Of a stretch of 64,000 bases of DNA, positions 18,501-32,600 are shown piece by piece. The notes under the pieces are model-generated. The model made no database searches. It had not been told where the DNA came from and saw nothing but the letters and a program-made list of their open reading frames with translations. The stretch lies in contig BLAL01000184.1 in the NCBI GenBank assembly GCA_015698045.1, positions 310,001 through 374,000 on the forward strand, in the 5' to 3' direction. Within the stretch, counting starts at the first letter, position 1, and the number at the start of each line of letters is the position of its first letter. The position numbers and the translations under genes are program-made. This stretch comes from Rhizophagus clarus (lineage: Eukaryota > Glomeromycota > Glomeromycetes > Glomerales > Glomeraceae).

Positions 18501-21500
18501 GGCGTAAGCTCGAAGTGAAGGAACAACTTTTAACATGGCACGTGAGAAAGTACCATAAATTTGATTAAGAGAAATTTCACCAGGATAGTCAACCATCACT
18601 AAAGGTGAATGACGAAGGAATCTATGAGTTAGTGGCACACGACCAGGATCTGTCGGTGGATTACAAGCACCAACAAATTGTATACGTTCAAGTTTAACCC
18701 ATGCTTTGTCAGAAGTTCTCCAGTAACCTCCATATTCAATTAATTGTCTTAAAAATGAAATAACACGTTGAGTTCCATATTTATCAGTAGCAGGTAAATT
18801 GATTTCGTCACAAAATACTACGATCCAACGGCCGATAAGGATAGGTGATAAAATTATACCATTGGGTGTCTTTCTATATTCACAATATTGTTCAAAAGTC
18901 TTCAAAATAAGTTCAGGGGTTGTAGCACTAGAAAAGTTGAGACCGACAACTTCCATGTCGGGTAATTTTCTAAGAGCACTGAAAAGTGTCATTGTTTTAC
19001 CAGAGCCTGGGGGACCACAAAGCAAAAGCGGCTTGTGTTCTGATAACCAGGAATATAAGACTTCTTCATGACGGATAGTATCCACAGTAGGAATAACCAC
19101 ATCGGCTTCGGCAACAGTGTGAGTTTCAATTTCAATAGTAGGTACTTTAGTTGTCCACGAAACCCATTCACCGTTAGCTATTTGAACATCGTAGTCAATA
19201 ACAGATGACCCGGGTGATGCGGGTGGTAAGTCGACAATTGCAATTCCACGTACGAAATCTCCAAGTTGAGCACGTAAATCAAGTTTCGCGTCGCCAGAGA
19301 AACTCCAAATAACACCAATAACCAAACGCTTAGTAACGTAATTTTCTAAATGCTCTGATGTCATTGGAAAATCAGGATGTTGTACGTTATATTCAATGAC
19401 ATTACGTACTGTCTTATTCATCAATGAGAATAAAGTATTTAAAACGCGCATTTTTGTGAAATCCATAATATGTTCCAATTTATCAGCGTGTTCGAGAGCT
19501 TTTGTTACGAATCCATCTTCAGTCATGTGTTTAGCAAGAACTTGTGCAACAGCACGTTGTGTAATTAAATGAGGTGAAATAGTTTCTTCATTGCCAGATT
19601 CAGCTCTGCGTGTAGTTGAGGAATTTTCTTCTTCGTTATCATCCAATGGTACAGATTTAAGAGTTTCCAAATAATTGGCGTATATCATCTTTAGGGTACA
19701 AATTTCTTCACTGAACCAAACCATACCACAACGACTGACAGTAGCCAATGTAGCGTATTTCAAATTTTCTACTTCAAACATAATACGAACATTTGGCGGA
19801 AGACTCAAACGTTCACCATTAGGTAAAGTGAGCAACTTATTATCATCAAGCACACTATTCAAATTTTCGACCCATTCAGGATCTACATCACCATCAAAGA
19901 TAATCCAATGTCTTTTTGAACTTTCACCACGAACATTGTCCACAATTTTACGCAAGATGTGTGTAAACAAACCATCTACCCATTCACGAGTAGTGGGGTC
20001 AAGAGTACCATAAAGTGCATCTTTTGAAATAGCCTTTGGATCAATTACATATGAAACACCTTCTACGCCCTGTACACGTTCTAAAGCTTCCAAAAGGACC
20101 TTCCAAGCCACAGTTTTTCCGGAACCTGATGGCCCTACCATCATAAGACCATGATGTAAGTTTTGAATTTGATAAAGTTGTAATACTTTCTCCATCCACA
20201 TTTCTCCAGCAAGAAGACGTTTTTCCTGACAGACTGTTTCGATTTCTTTTGTAAGTTTTTCAAGGTCTACAGGTCTATATTCAACACCAGGGAATACATC
20301 AGCTAATAAACTGGACAACAATGGAATGTCGTCAGCAACCAATTTTGGAACAATGGTTTCACGAATACTTTGAATAACAATTTCTTGTTCGGGAATTGGT
20401 TCCGAAATGGTTGCATATTCTGATTCATCACTATTTTGCTCTCTAAGATTCTGGAGACGTTCACGTTTCAAATTACCGGCACTAACAAGTACACATTTCA
20501 AAGCACGTAGACCGAAATCATAATGTGCTTGTGGTGATAATTGTTCAGAACATAAGTTAAAGAGCGGTACTACTTTTGAAGCGAGAGTTTCAGCTGTACG
20601 GAAACCTTGCGAGTAAAGCATAACTTGTGAAATTAATTCACGATCTGGTTTTGTCATAGCCATACTTCTAAACAGTTTTTTCAAATTATCCGGTAAGTTA
20701 GAACGTCCAGCATAACCAGGATTCATCGTAATAAAAATGCCAGTGTTTGCATTAACTGTAAGACTTTTGCCGACAATTTCTACTTCTGCTTTTGGATTAT
20801 CTACAATTGCCTTTAACCCAAGTTGAATTGTTTGTACTTGTTGTGAAACAGCAGATAAAATTCTTTCCTCAAGACGATTAAATTCATCAAAACATCCCCA
20901 AGCACCAACTTGACAAAGACCAACAAAGATACGTCCCATAGCTTGGAAATCGAAATTTTCATCACAGCAGAATACAAGTACAAATCTTCCAAGTTGTACA
21001 CCAAGGGCTTTAACTGACTCCGTTTTACCCGTACCTACATATAAAGGAAATCGTTATTTAAAATAATACGAAGGTTAAATAAATATTTGAAAAATAAGTG
21101 AAATACTTGCCAGCTATTAAGCGGTAAATTAATAGGCGAAAAGAAATTTTTTACATTAGTTAAACAAATAAAATTAAAGTCGAAATAATTAACTCTGATG
21201 AAGAGGGAGTGATTCGTAGACTTACCCGGCCCGAAAGGTGAGCCTCCAAGTTGAAGAGAAAGAGCTTGAGTGAGAGTTAGATAGCATCTGTCAGTAAGAG
21301 GGGTTTGTACTAAACGGTCAGGAACACCAAGATATTCATAACCGTATAAGAATTGAGCATTTGCCATATTAATCGTGAGTCTAGCAATTGGATCATCAAG
21401 GGATGCATTAAAATAGAATCTCATTTGGTATAACCATTCAAAATCCTTTGGTGAAGATATTTTGTTCTTAATAAGTTGACGGATAAGATCTCTTTGATGT

Positions 21501-24500
21501 ACAAGTTCAGTAATTAAATGTTCACATTTTTTGCGTTGAGTTGAAGGTAAATCTGTAAGTACAGTGTCAGCTAAGATGTCTAATGCACGAATTACATATT
21601 GAAGGCATTTATTTAATGGAGTTTGGTCATTACGATCACCCTGTTCCATCACGGAGAGAGCTTTATCTACAGATTGTGTCCAAATAATTTGAACCGCAAC
21701 TACCACTAATTGTGATGGGTATTTTTCAATCCATTCTAACAAGGTACTAGTAACCAATTCATCATTAAGGTAAAATGAATTAAGTTCAGCAACAGCTTCT
21801 GTTAACCATTCAGCGAGAGAGATCCTCATTTCTTTTTCTATTAAAGTAAGCCAGTCATTTATCTTTGGATTTTCCTTAATTGAAATCGGATGTTTGAATG
21901 GAACTTCTTCACCCTCACGGGATGCCATTCCTTCGATGATTGTTAAATCTTCACTCAATAAGATACTAGAGATACCAGCAAACATTTTCTTGAAATGTTT
22001 CTGGATTCTAACAACATCTTTGCTATTACCAATAATTTCAAGTAAATCTTCGTCACCAACAAAGTAGAAACGAGGGAATGATGAACGTTCTCTTTCAAGG
22101 TATTCACCAAGTGCCTTTTGAATCTTACCCAAGTGATCAGACAATCTTTCTAATGATTTTTGAATTTCTCTGATACCCAAAACATCCATTACAAAAGGTG
22201 ATTTGTGAACTTTTTTCATGACGCCCATGAATTCAGAGTTGATATTTGTGAATCGTTGAGTTTCTACAGGAAGTAAATGTTTAATGTCCGCACTACCACT
22301 AAAAATGCCTTCTAAATATACCCATTGACGTTGAACATCAATCCAAACGTCAAACAAGACATGAACACGATTTAATTTATCTTCCCATGAAGAAGCATCT
22401 TCTTCGAAGGTCTTATAATATGGTGACATTTTCATGGCTGTTAATGAATTAAGATTTTCGCTGCATTTTGTAAAAAGATCGTCCCAACCTTTGATAAGAA
22501 AACATTTTTGTTGATAATAAACGAGCTCAAGAGCATAAGAAGTCCATGTTTCTTTAACTTGTCTCAAAAATTCTTCAAGAGCCATTTCGCCAGCTGCTTG
22601 AGCAATAATTTCTCTAATAACTGTTTCATTCTTTTTAAGGTCCATATCCCAAATTTGACCAACGGTCATGTCAGATGAACTCACACGACCTTCAATACGT
22701 AAAGCTTTGAATAATTGTTTCCAATGACGATCTTTCAACGCATCGGATTTAAGTTCAGAGAGGATAGAATTAACTTTAATGTATTGTTTCATTGTATCTT
22801 GTACATATTCAAAAGCTGCATATGTGCGCATACGACTGGGCATCTCTTTTGTAGAGTTAATAAGATTATCCAATTGTTGTCTGATTTTACGAGGTACAAC
22901 AGTAGACCATGGTAGTTCTTTTATTTCGTTAATAGAGCTCCAAACTTTAGCAAGAGAACTCCATACAGATTTAAGATCTTTAAGTTCTTCATAAACAGGT
23001 TCTAATCGATCTTCAGATGATGATTCCATATTAAGAGCTTCTTTAGCATGACAAACGCTTTCGTAATTTTCTTTAATACGAGAGACACGACTCTCAAATT
23101 GACTAAGTGTATTAATTGCAACATCAGGTTTAATATCTCCCTGGATTGGTTTTCTCTCAAACCATTCAGCAACAATTTCTTTAATTTTGCCTTCAATGAC
23201 TTTATCTTCAGAAATAATCTTCATTTTTAAGCTGTCAACTTGTTCCATAATTGCATTATCCTTTCTTTTCAATATTTGATTAAAAGACTTCCATTCATTA
23301 TCAATTTGATCAATATATATCCAATCACTTGGGAATTGGTATCGTTGCCTCTCCAAAGTTTTCTGTCCATTTATGAAAATCTCAACATCTTGTTCCCACT
23401 TAGCAACTTTGCGATTGAGTTCTTGAACAAAGATAAATAGTTCAAGAGCTTCACTAGTATTATCACTTTCCATGGATTTATTTTCAAGATCACTACGAGC
23501 ATGAGAAACATTCGTGTTGAATTCTCTCATAGAATCTGCAATCTTTGCACCGAACTTATTGAGAACCTCTCGTTGCCATGAATCATATTTAGCGTTAACT
23601 TTACTTTGTGCATGTTGATAATCAATTACTATGGGACCAAAATTTCGGGTTGTTTCTGAGTTATCAAAAGTGTTTCTGGCTTTTTTAATTTCAGCAAGAA
23701 TCTGCTGCCATTTTAAAAGGTTATCACCAAGTTCAGCGAATACATTATTAGCTTCAAGATCCCATAACGATTGGAATTGGAACCAAACGTTCACATATTC
23801 GTATACTTCTTTCAATTTGGCTTCGATTACTTCATAAGCCTTCTCAAGTGAATTACCAGGAATTTGTGTCAATAAATTAGAGTAAGTTGTTTCGCGAATA
23901 AAAGTTCCTCTGACTTGTAAATCAATATCGTAACTGGAACTTTGAAGTCTTGGAAGACCACATACAGTTGCGAGCCACATATGTAATTGATTATACCATT
24001 TTGCTCTAGCATCTTCAATAGGAGGATCTAGATAAATTACTTGATTACGAATCTTAATTTCATGAGTTAACACAGTAAATGTAGGTTTCTCGGCTTTTAA
24101 TATAGCTGGTCTATCGTCATCAATCGAATCATTTCTTGTAGTTCTACGTCTATTTTTTCCTACAGCTTTACCACTTATTGAAACTGCCTCGCTAGACAAA
24201 TAATCTGAAAAATTAGCGGATTCATCACCTAAAATCATAAATTCTATTGTCCACGCTTCAACTGCTGCTTCTAACCGGTTAACAAGGACATTTTCAACAC
24301 GTTTATCGAGTTGAGCAACCCATGTGTTAAGATTTGAGTATGATTCAAGAATAAGCCTATTAATTATGTCTTGAATTTTCTTTAAGTTTCCTTGAAATTT
24401 CCAACCCTTAAAAGTGCAAGTTTTTAAGTCATCAATATGTCGGGAGATAGTGTCATAACTATCTATCAATGCATCAACTTTATCTTGGAAGATTGACACT

Positions 24501-27500
24501 TGGTTTGCAAATTCTCTTACAAAAGTGACATGTTGATTTTCGTCTAAAGCCCCTCCATTAAGTAAATTTGTTCGGTAATTACGATCATACGTTTCGACAA
24601 AATATTTCCATTCATAATTTATACCTTTTGTGATCATAACTTGTACTTCATGTCGATAACTAGCTACTAACATGATAATTTCAGGATGTTTTTGAACTTT
24701 TTGTAGAGTTTGTGCGTAAGTTCGTACTGTTTCCATAAGACTGACAGCGAATGGATAAACACGTTTTGCAGTCTTTGCAAGACTGCTAATATTATGTGGT
24801 ACTTGATGATTTAACCATAGTAAATTTCTCACTTCTTTGAATAAAGTAATAATTTGTGGATCGAAATTAACGCCTAATTGCAGTACATTGCCTTGTGCGC
24901 GGTTCTTAGTTATTTCAAAGAGTCGGCCGCTAACATTTAAATCACGTCTATTCTGAATATCCTTTTGCCAAGTTTCAAAAATCTATAATTAAAGATATAA
25001 AAGATAATAATGATTAGCATTTCAACGACTATTTTTAAATAACTTATTATCTTATAATTACCGGTCGGGTATCTAATTTCTTCCTAAAGTTATTGCTATC
25101 GGTTTGTAATTTTTGACCCTCTGCATACATTTCCCAACCTTTTCCGAGTACATCTTCTACACGCTTCATGTATGCCTGTAATTGACGTTCTATTTGTCGA
25201 GCCCAAATCATAGCACCAGAAATAGCCGGTAAGTCACGAAGTTGTGCCATGTGATATGCTTCAGATTTACGATATTGTTGTGTAAATTTTTCTTGAAGTT
25301 TTTTGATATCTTCTTTAACGGAATCAATAAGTTGAGTTTGATATTCTTGGATGGCACCACGAATCTGCATAAATAAATTCTAATATAAACAAAAATTTAT
25401 TATTATTTAATCTAAGAGAAAGAAATATACGATACCTTAGGTCTAACAAACAAAGCATTAAATTTAGAGAATACGCGAAACATTTCATTGGCATTCTTGC
25501 AAGTACCAAGACGATCACGTAAACTCGATATGATCTGATTCTCGACACGTGAAACACGTTCGTTATAAGCATTCTCCGCTTGCATCCAAATTTCGGTACC
25601 TTCGATTGATACATCCAAGACGTCAATATCTTTAACGCTCTCATATGCCAATTTAACTTCCTCCATTGAATTAATGTCACTCGCATTTGCAGATTCTTCT
25701 TCTTGTCGTACTACTTTGTCTTCTCCTTCTCCTTCAACCACTATCTTCGTGGTAGTTTTAGGTTGTGACATAACTTTAACAATTGTTTGATGAAGTTGTT
25801 CATGTTGTTTTCTAAAATTTCTTACAAAAGCAACACGTTCTTGTAATTTGTCATGAGCAGGGCTAATTTTAATCGGGATAAACTTGTCTGAACGTTTACG
25901 CGTAACATCACGCGCTATATTTGTAAATTCTTTAATGTTTTCGTCCCAAGCCTTAAACACATCTTCAGCACCAGACATAATTTTTTCGAAATCTTCGTAA
26001 TCCATATACATTAATCTTCGATTACCCAAAACTCTGAGTAGCTGATCATTTAAGTCACGAGATATGGCTTCAACAAGTGCGAGAGCTTTTTTGATTGGAT
26101 ATGAACTAAAATTATGAAATTAAAAATAAAAGATGAAAAAAATTTCATAATTATGAAATAAAATAGAATATACATAAAAACTTACGATAATCTTAATTTC
26201 TTCAAATGTGTAAATATAATATTTAATGATTCTTCTATTTTACCCACATCAGGCGCAGAAAGAAGTTCATTAAGAGGAAAATCCTTCATAAGTTGGTTGT
26301 TTTTAGCAACTAATATAATTGAAGAAATGTGATTTGTAAGCATAAGCATAACGCTCTAATGAGAGATTGACGTAATTAAATAAATCAATGTACCTTTTTC
26401 TTTTGATTCCTTCAAACCAGTATCAGCAATAAATGATACCGTTGTGTGATAACGTTTAGCATGTCGTAAAATGCTTAATGTTAATTCTGAAAATAACAAT
26501 AATAATGATAATGATGATGATAAATATTTATTATATATAAAGCTGTTCTTTTTTTTCTAAAAAAAAAAATAAAATAAAATAAAATAAAAATAAAGATTCG
26601 AACCGATGTGATCGCCTTTTAACTGTTCATCAATTCCTTCTAAAGCCTTTTCCATGCTTAGCCAGAAATTAATTTCTTGAATGGCCGTGCCGCTTGCTGG
26701 ATCACGTGACAATTTGGTAACCTTTTTAATTTCTTTAATCCAACCGTTCACATCTCCTTGAAGTTTATTTAAAAATGTTGAATTTGTAAGAAGTGATTGA
26801 TCTTCAATCGCGTCAACGGTTACACGCTTTCCTTTTTTCCTACACTGTTTAATACGTCGAAGAAAAATTGTTCAGAAAAAAAATTCAAACACGATTCAAA
26901 AAAAAAAAATACGTGATTATTCAAATTACGGAAAAGTTTACTTACCTCTTCTACAGTTTTTTGAACTACAGGATGTATATTAAGCGATATTTCGGGTATT
27001 TCAACATTTTGTTGTAAATGAAGAAGTGACAATTCCAATTCGGTAATTTTCTTTTTGGCCATCGGAATACCTTAAAAATTAACAATACGGGGATATATAT
27101 TAATAAATTTACAAAATGTTTTCCATTAAAATTATTAATATTAGTTTATAAATACCCATTTTAGAGTCATCATGTTTTTTACCACTAATGCTGACAACAC
27201 CTTCGTTGGCACCTTTTTCTCTTGCATACGCATCGAAATAAGGAGCAACGGCAAGGTGAATGTATGAATGTAATGCTTCATATGGACTTATGCCGGTCGA
27301 ACCAGAATCGCTTGATGCAGGACCGGGTAAATTTATAAGTTGAATTTGTGCTTGGATTGCGCGAGAACCATCCAAAGTAGGTACGTGTTTTATGAAAGCA
27401 ACGGAAGCAACATTATTTGAATCGTAAGTGATTTCTTGTGTACATATGTATGAATATGTGACAGTTACTTGTTCATCTGTGATAATAAAATGCAAAGTAT

Positions 27501-27962
27501 TTATTGATGTGAGTTGTGGTGGCACATATTCAAATTTGTCATAAATAGTTGATGTTGGATCGATTCGATAAAATGAAACCTTCTCTATATAAAGGTTCAC
27601 GGAAAATCTTTCCTGCACACAAATTGTGCAGCTTTTCGTGCATATACTTTGTCACAACGTATGTAATACGAAATACTGCGGAATAACCACGTAAACTTAC
27701 CTTCTTCTTTCTTGTCTCTTCTCTTTGTGAAAAATATAACATTAACCTGGGAGTCATTTATAAAACGTTTTAATTTCTCCGTAATATCATTCTCATTCCA
27801 TAACGAATTTGTTAAATCAGAAGGTTCAGCCCCCAGGACCAAAGGTAATAATTTATCAAAATAATCTTGTAATTGATTTGGTTCACAAGGTGGAACAAGC
27901 GGTGTAGTAGTTGAACCACCTGCTATAGTTTCGCCTTGAGATGTTTCTGTGTCGACATCCAT
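12505..27962 (-). CDS. DYN1: Cytoplasmic dynein 1 heavy chain
   Basis: Motor subunit of cytoplasmic dynein, which moves along microtubules toward minus ends and drives nuclear and organelle transport in hyphae. Exons in transcription order: 27701-27962, 27156-27476, 26946-27070, 26604-26844, 26394-26486, 26186-26309, 25436-26105, 25062-25364, 21226-24982, 21111-21113, 14843-21034, 13711-14757, 13464-13630, 13181-13373, 12818-13114, 12505-12740; about 4676 residues. The N-terminal tail (about 1-1400) contains conserved blocks such as [16 protein letters not shown] and [19 protein letters not shown]; the linker leads into the motor. P-loops: AAA1 GPAGTGKT near residue 1965 (only if the microexon is used), AAA2 GPSGSGKT near 2265, AAA3 GPPGSGKT near 2640, AAA4 GVSGSGKT near 2980. 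The coiled-coil stalk with the microtubule-binding tip lies at about 17250-16300. The C-terminal domain ends QRGVAVII. Cytoplasmic rather than axonemal identity follows from close match along the full length. Confidence 0.97.
21111..21113 (-). other. Inferred 3-nt microexon of dynein heavy chain (AAA1 Walker A)
   Basis: Direct joining of the flanking exons (donor at 21225, acceptor at 21035) is in phase but gives GPGTGKT, one residue short of the P-loop. Inside the apparent intron, minus strand, is TTAATAG|CTG|GCAAGTATT: an acceptor, three bases, then a GC-type donor. Including CTG gives GPAGTGKT, exactly the dynein AAA1 consensus, in frame. The flanking introns would be 21114-21225 (112 nt, GT-AG) and 21035-21110 (76 nt, GC-AG). 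Confidence 0.72.
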
Positions 27963-29614
27963 GATTTTTATTATACAATTGCAATTAAATACACAGCAAC
28001 ACCTAAGGACGCGGTTAGTATAACAAAAAAAAAAAAATCCCCTGAGCTTTTTATACCAAAACTTTTTGAATAATATTAACCATTTAATATTATCAAATGT
28101 TTGTATGACCTGTATGTCTGTATAACTCTCTGCCTTTGAGTTAAAAGCACGATTTTAGATAGTTAATCTTATAAATGTTTATTACTTTACCTTGATTAAG
28201 ATTTTTAGTAAAACAAATCATGCATTGTAACCTAAAAACTTAGTGACCCCCCGCTATGAAAAATAAGCAGGTCGACGAAAATGTTTTAGATTAATTTTTG
28301 ATTTTGGCGGTTTTCATGCAGATCCAGATGATTTGATTACTACCATAAAAAAAAAAAATTGAATGCAAGGCTACGGTTGGTGGCTTTTTTAGGGTGATTA
28401 AGTTTCAAATTACGGATAGGGATAAAACAAAGTATATTTACCAATTAACAAAACTATTGACTTACACATGAAAAAAAGTTATAATAGCATGAAAATGACA
28501 CCACATACAATAAATAAGACAAAGAACTTATTAACAATGAAACTAATGACACTGCTTTTTAGATTTCACAATTCAAAGCTTTCAACATTAACTTGATTCG
28601 AAAAAGTTCTTCCGAAGGAAGTTGTAAATAGCTGCAACAAAAAAAAAGTGCTTGTTTTAAAACTCAACTTTCGATTGGAGGATCTTTATCCTAGATCTCC
28701 CAAATATCAACGATAAAGTGGCACAGCTGATCATTTCTGTGGGTATTTTCATATATATACATATTAAAATCACAAACACATCACCATTACATTCTATTAC
28801 TTCTGTTAAATGTTGTATTTTACTGTCCTTATTTCCGAGCCTAAGAATATGGTCAATATGGTTTGTGATTTATCTCATTTGTATAAAGTTATTTCTTGAG
28901 AAATCAAGATAATCATGTGTCGTTCGTCGAGAGAGTTATTAAAGAGATAATTTAGATACATTTTTTTTTTATTTACTTTTTTATTATCTCTGTTTTTTTT
29001 TGAATTAATGAAAGCTGTAAAATTGCTCGCAAATCAACTCATTAAGCAGTTTTAAAAAGTTCAAATCGGTTCATTTTTCTTAAACTGGTGTGTTCTCGCT
29101 TTCCTGATACGTGTTATACCTCACCTTCCTCTTGCCTTTCTTGTAATTCTATTAAGTTTTCATAAGGACTAATTAATAACAAAGAACTCCAAATGTTATG
29201 TCGTCCTACAAATAAATGATGGACTAACGATGAAGAGTTAATTCTGATCACAATTTTTATTGAACAAAGAAAAAAATGAATTAACACGTTACAACACTAT
29301 AATTTCTCGTGAATTTTGTCGTCAACCTTCTATTATTGTATAAAACTAACCTATTTTAGAGGAAAATTATCCTAAATATCACAAAAGGATTTGTTGATCT
29401 CAATCGCTCTTAAATGTGAATCGAAAACTATATCATGTGATCAGATCCTTAAGATAGTCAAATTTAGAGATCTGTTATTTATTATATTAAATTAAAGCAA
29501 TGTACAATGCGAACAAATCATTAAAATATCAAATTTCAGGGGTTGTTGTCACATAATGTATATATAATTTTAACTCTAATACCAAAATCAATAAATTAAA
29601 TAATTTGATATAAT
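27963..29614. other. Intergenic region upstream of dynein
   Basis: 1.65 kb between the dynein start and the CCC2 stop. It is AT-rich with a T/A run beside the dynein start. A 64-codon plus-strand frame at 28718-28912 has no family resemblance and I do not call it. I see no RNA gene or clear repeat. Confidence 0.5.
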
Positions 29615-32600
29615 CTATAAAATATCTTCCGCTGCTAATCTACTATATCTACTATTACCATTATAATTATTATTAGGGCCTTGTTTTAATAAAGTTATTA
29701 AATAATTAATTATACCATTATTATCAGCAATTTTTTCTACACCACCTTTACCATTATCAACCCAATTAGGTTTATTCCACCATCTTAATAATAAACTAGA
29801 ACAAACAACGCTTACACTCGAAATGGCCATCGCAAACCCGGCCATCATTGGATGTAAATGAAGTCCCCACGGAATAAATAATCCCATGGCTAGAGGAATA
29901 CCCAATATATTATATAAACTTGCCCATACAAAATTTAATCTAATACGTTTAAATATTGTTTTTGATAAGTCAATAGCCGCTACAACATCTGTAATGTCGC
30001 CTCTCATTAATACAATGTCCGCTGCTTCCATTGCAATATCTGTACCTGAACAAAGTGCAATTCCTAAATCTGCTGCTGCCAATGCTGGTGAATCGTTAAT
30101 GCCATCCCCAACCATTGCCACTACATTTCCTTTACCTTCATACTGAAGTGATTGAATAATTTGTGTTTTACCTTTTGGTGATACACCAGCGTGAATTTCT
30201 GTAATATCACATTGTGCTGCAATTGCTTCGGCAGTAAGTAATTGATCACCTGTAACCATTGCAACCGAAATTCCCATACAACGTAAAGCTCCAACTGCTA
30301 TTTTAGCTTCGGGTTTAATCATATCAGATAAGAATATACAACCTGCAAATGATTTGTTAATAGCCACTAAAACTGCCGTCCTTCCAAGTCGTTCTTGTGA
30401 TTCTGCGATGTTCATTGCTTCGCTTGGAATAAAGATTTGATTTCGAAGCGAGAGAAATTTCTCATTTCCAATCAAGACATTAAATAATTTTGATGTCGTA
30501 TTTGTTGTGGCTGATAAAGGTGTTACAGCAGAATATGATGTATTTAAAATCACATTACATTTTATACCCAATCCAGCAAAAGCTTCAAAATCTGAAATGT
30601 TTGCATCATATGTTTCAATATCTAATAATTTTTTCCCGTAATTTACTATAGATCTTCCAAGAGGATGTTCGCTAAAAGATTCAGCTGCTCCAACAATTGC
30701 AAAAAAAGTTTCCTTAGTCAATTCTAAATTGTCTGTTATAATCTCATAATGAGCAACATCTAATTGACCTTTTGTAAGTGTACCAGTCTTATCAAAAACA
30801 ATCTTCGTGATTTTATGTCCTGTTTCAAGTGGACCACCACCTTTAATTAATATTCCATTTTGTGCTCCAACTCCAGTTCCAACCATAACAGCCGTAGGAG
30901 TACTAAGACCTAATGCACAAGGACATGCAACCACAATAACAGAAATACATAATTTAAGACAAATCATGAAATAACTTCCGCCATGGTTGAAAATTTCCGG
31001 TGGAGGATTTAAAACTTGTGCAAGAACCATCCATCCTACAAATGTAAGTAGACCTAACCCAATGACTACAGGTACAAAATAACCAGCAACAGTATCAGCA
31101 AATTCTTGAATCGGAGCTTTGGAAATTTGAGCTTCTTCAACAAGCTTGACAATCTGAGATAAAGCTGTATCGCTTCCAGCACGTGTGACCTCCATATCGA
31201 AGGTTCCCAATCCGTTAACAGTGCCACCAATTATCGGATCATTCCGTCGTTTGTTTACAGAATTAACTTCTCCCGTAACCATTGATTCATCTACAGCTGA
31301 TTGACCTGATATAACAGTTCCATCTGCCGGAATCTTATCTCCAGGGAAAATTTTTACTACATCACCAACTTGTACTAATTCTGTAGGAATCTTTTTCTCT
31401 CCAATTATTTCGCCTGTTTTAGGATCCTTAATTAATATGGTAGTAGAAGCAGGCGTGAGTGACATGAGTTTCGATAACGCAACTGAGGTTTTTCCTTTTG
31501 CCAAATTCTCGAGATATCTTCCAAATGTAACAAAAGTAATTAACATAGTCGATGTATCGAAAAATACCGATGGTTCTCGTCCATCTATGAATAATGCAAA
31601 GATCATGGAAAAGCATGAAAAAGCAAACGCGGATGAGGTTCCAATAACTATTAAAACGTCCATAGTAGCAGTTTTGTGTTTGAGAGCTTTGTATGATGAA
31701 ACATAAAATCGTTTTCCAACACCAAATTGAACAGGAATTGTTAATAAAAGAGCAATCAAATCACCACTAAATATTCCGCGAAGCAATTCAACATGAACTA
31801 ATTTTCTCCCCCATTCAAATCCTGGAAAGACCATAGAAATAAAGAAAACTGGAATAGCGAACATAAGCGATCGATAGAATGCTGAACGCCATTCTGTAAT
31901 TTCTCTTGTACGAGCCAAAGATTCTAATTGAGCTTTTTGACTATTATCATGGATAAGGGCATTAAAGTTAAGTTTTTCAATTTGGTCTACGATATCACGA
32001 ACTCCTAAGGATTCCTTATCAAATTGAACCGCTGCTAATGCTGTGGAAAAATTAATTGAAATGCTCATTATTCCAGAAATTTCAAGCAATTTTCGTTCAA
32101 TTAATTGGGCATGGTCAGGAGTTCGCATTCCAAAAATTTTAAGATCGACAGAATCTTCTCGCTTCGGCTTAATTGGGGTAGCTTTAAATCCCAAGCTATT
32201 AATTAGTTCAGCTATAGAATTCTCATCTAAAATATCAGGATCATATTCCACTATTGCTCTTTCAGCAAGTAAAGATACTTTAATCGAAACCATTCCTGCG
32301 GCTTCACAACAATTTTTTTCTATGCTATTCACGCAAGAAGCACAAGTCATCCCAAGAACTTGTATCTGACAAACTTGAATATTATCTTGATCAAAATTAT
32401 GTGTCTTAATAACTTTAAGAGGATATGACTCTTCTTCTTGCGATTTTTTTAACGCAATATTCGTGAATGAAGCAAATTCTTTTGAATTAAGATCTGTTGT
32501 ATCAGATGCTAAAGGAACATCAAACCCGCAATTTTCAATTGTTTCAATGATCATTGATAGTGTTATCTTGTTTGAATCGAAAGAAACTGATGCTTCGTTA

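Noticed and set aside
22715..24000. Several plus-strand frames opposite the dynein gene
   Set aside because: Antisense shadows of the dynein exon; no family resemblance.
27482..27700. Open frames running into the first dynein intron, including an alternative acceptor after GTGTGCAG
   Set aside because: That acceptor gives the wrong phase for the conserved downstream sequence. The acceptor before 27476 (TTATCACAG) keeps phase and joins [14 protein letters not shown].
28718..28912. 64-codon hydrophobic plus-strand frame upstream of dynein
   Set aside because: Isolated, no neighbouring exons, hydrophobicity explained by T-rich codons; no recognisable domain.
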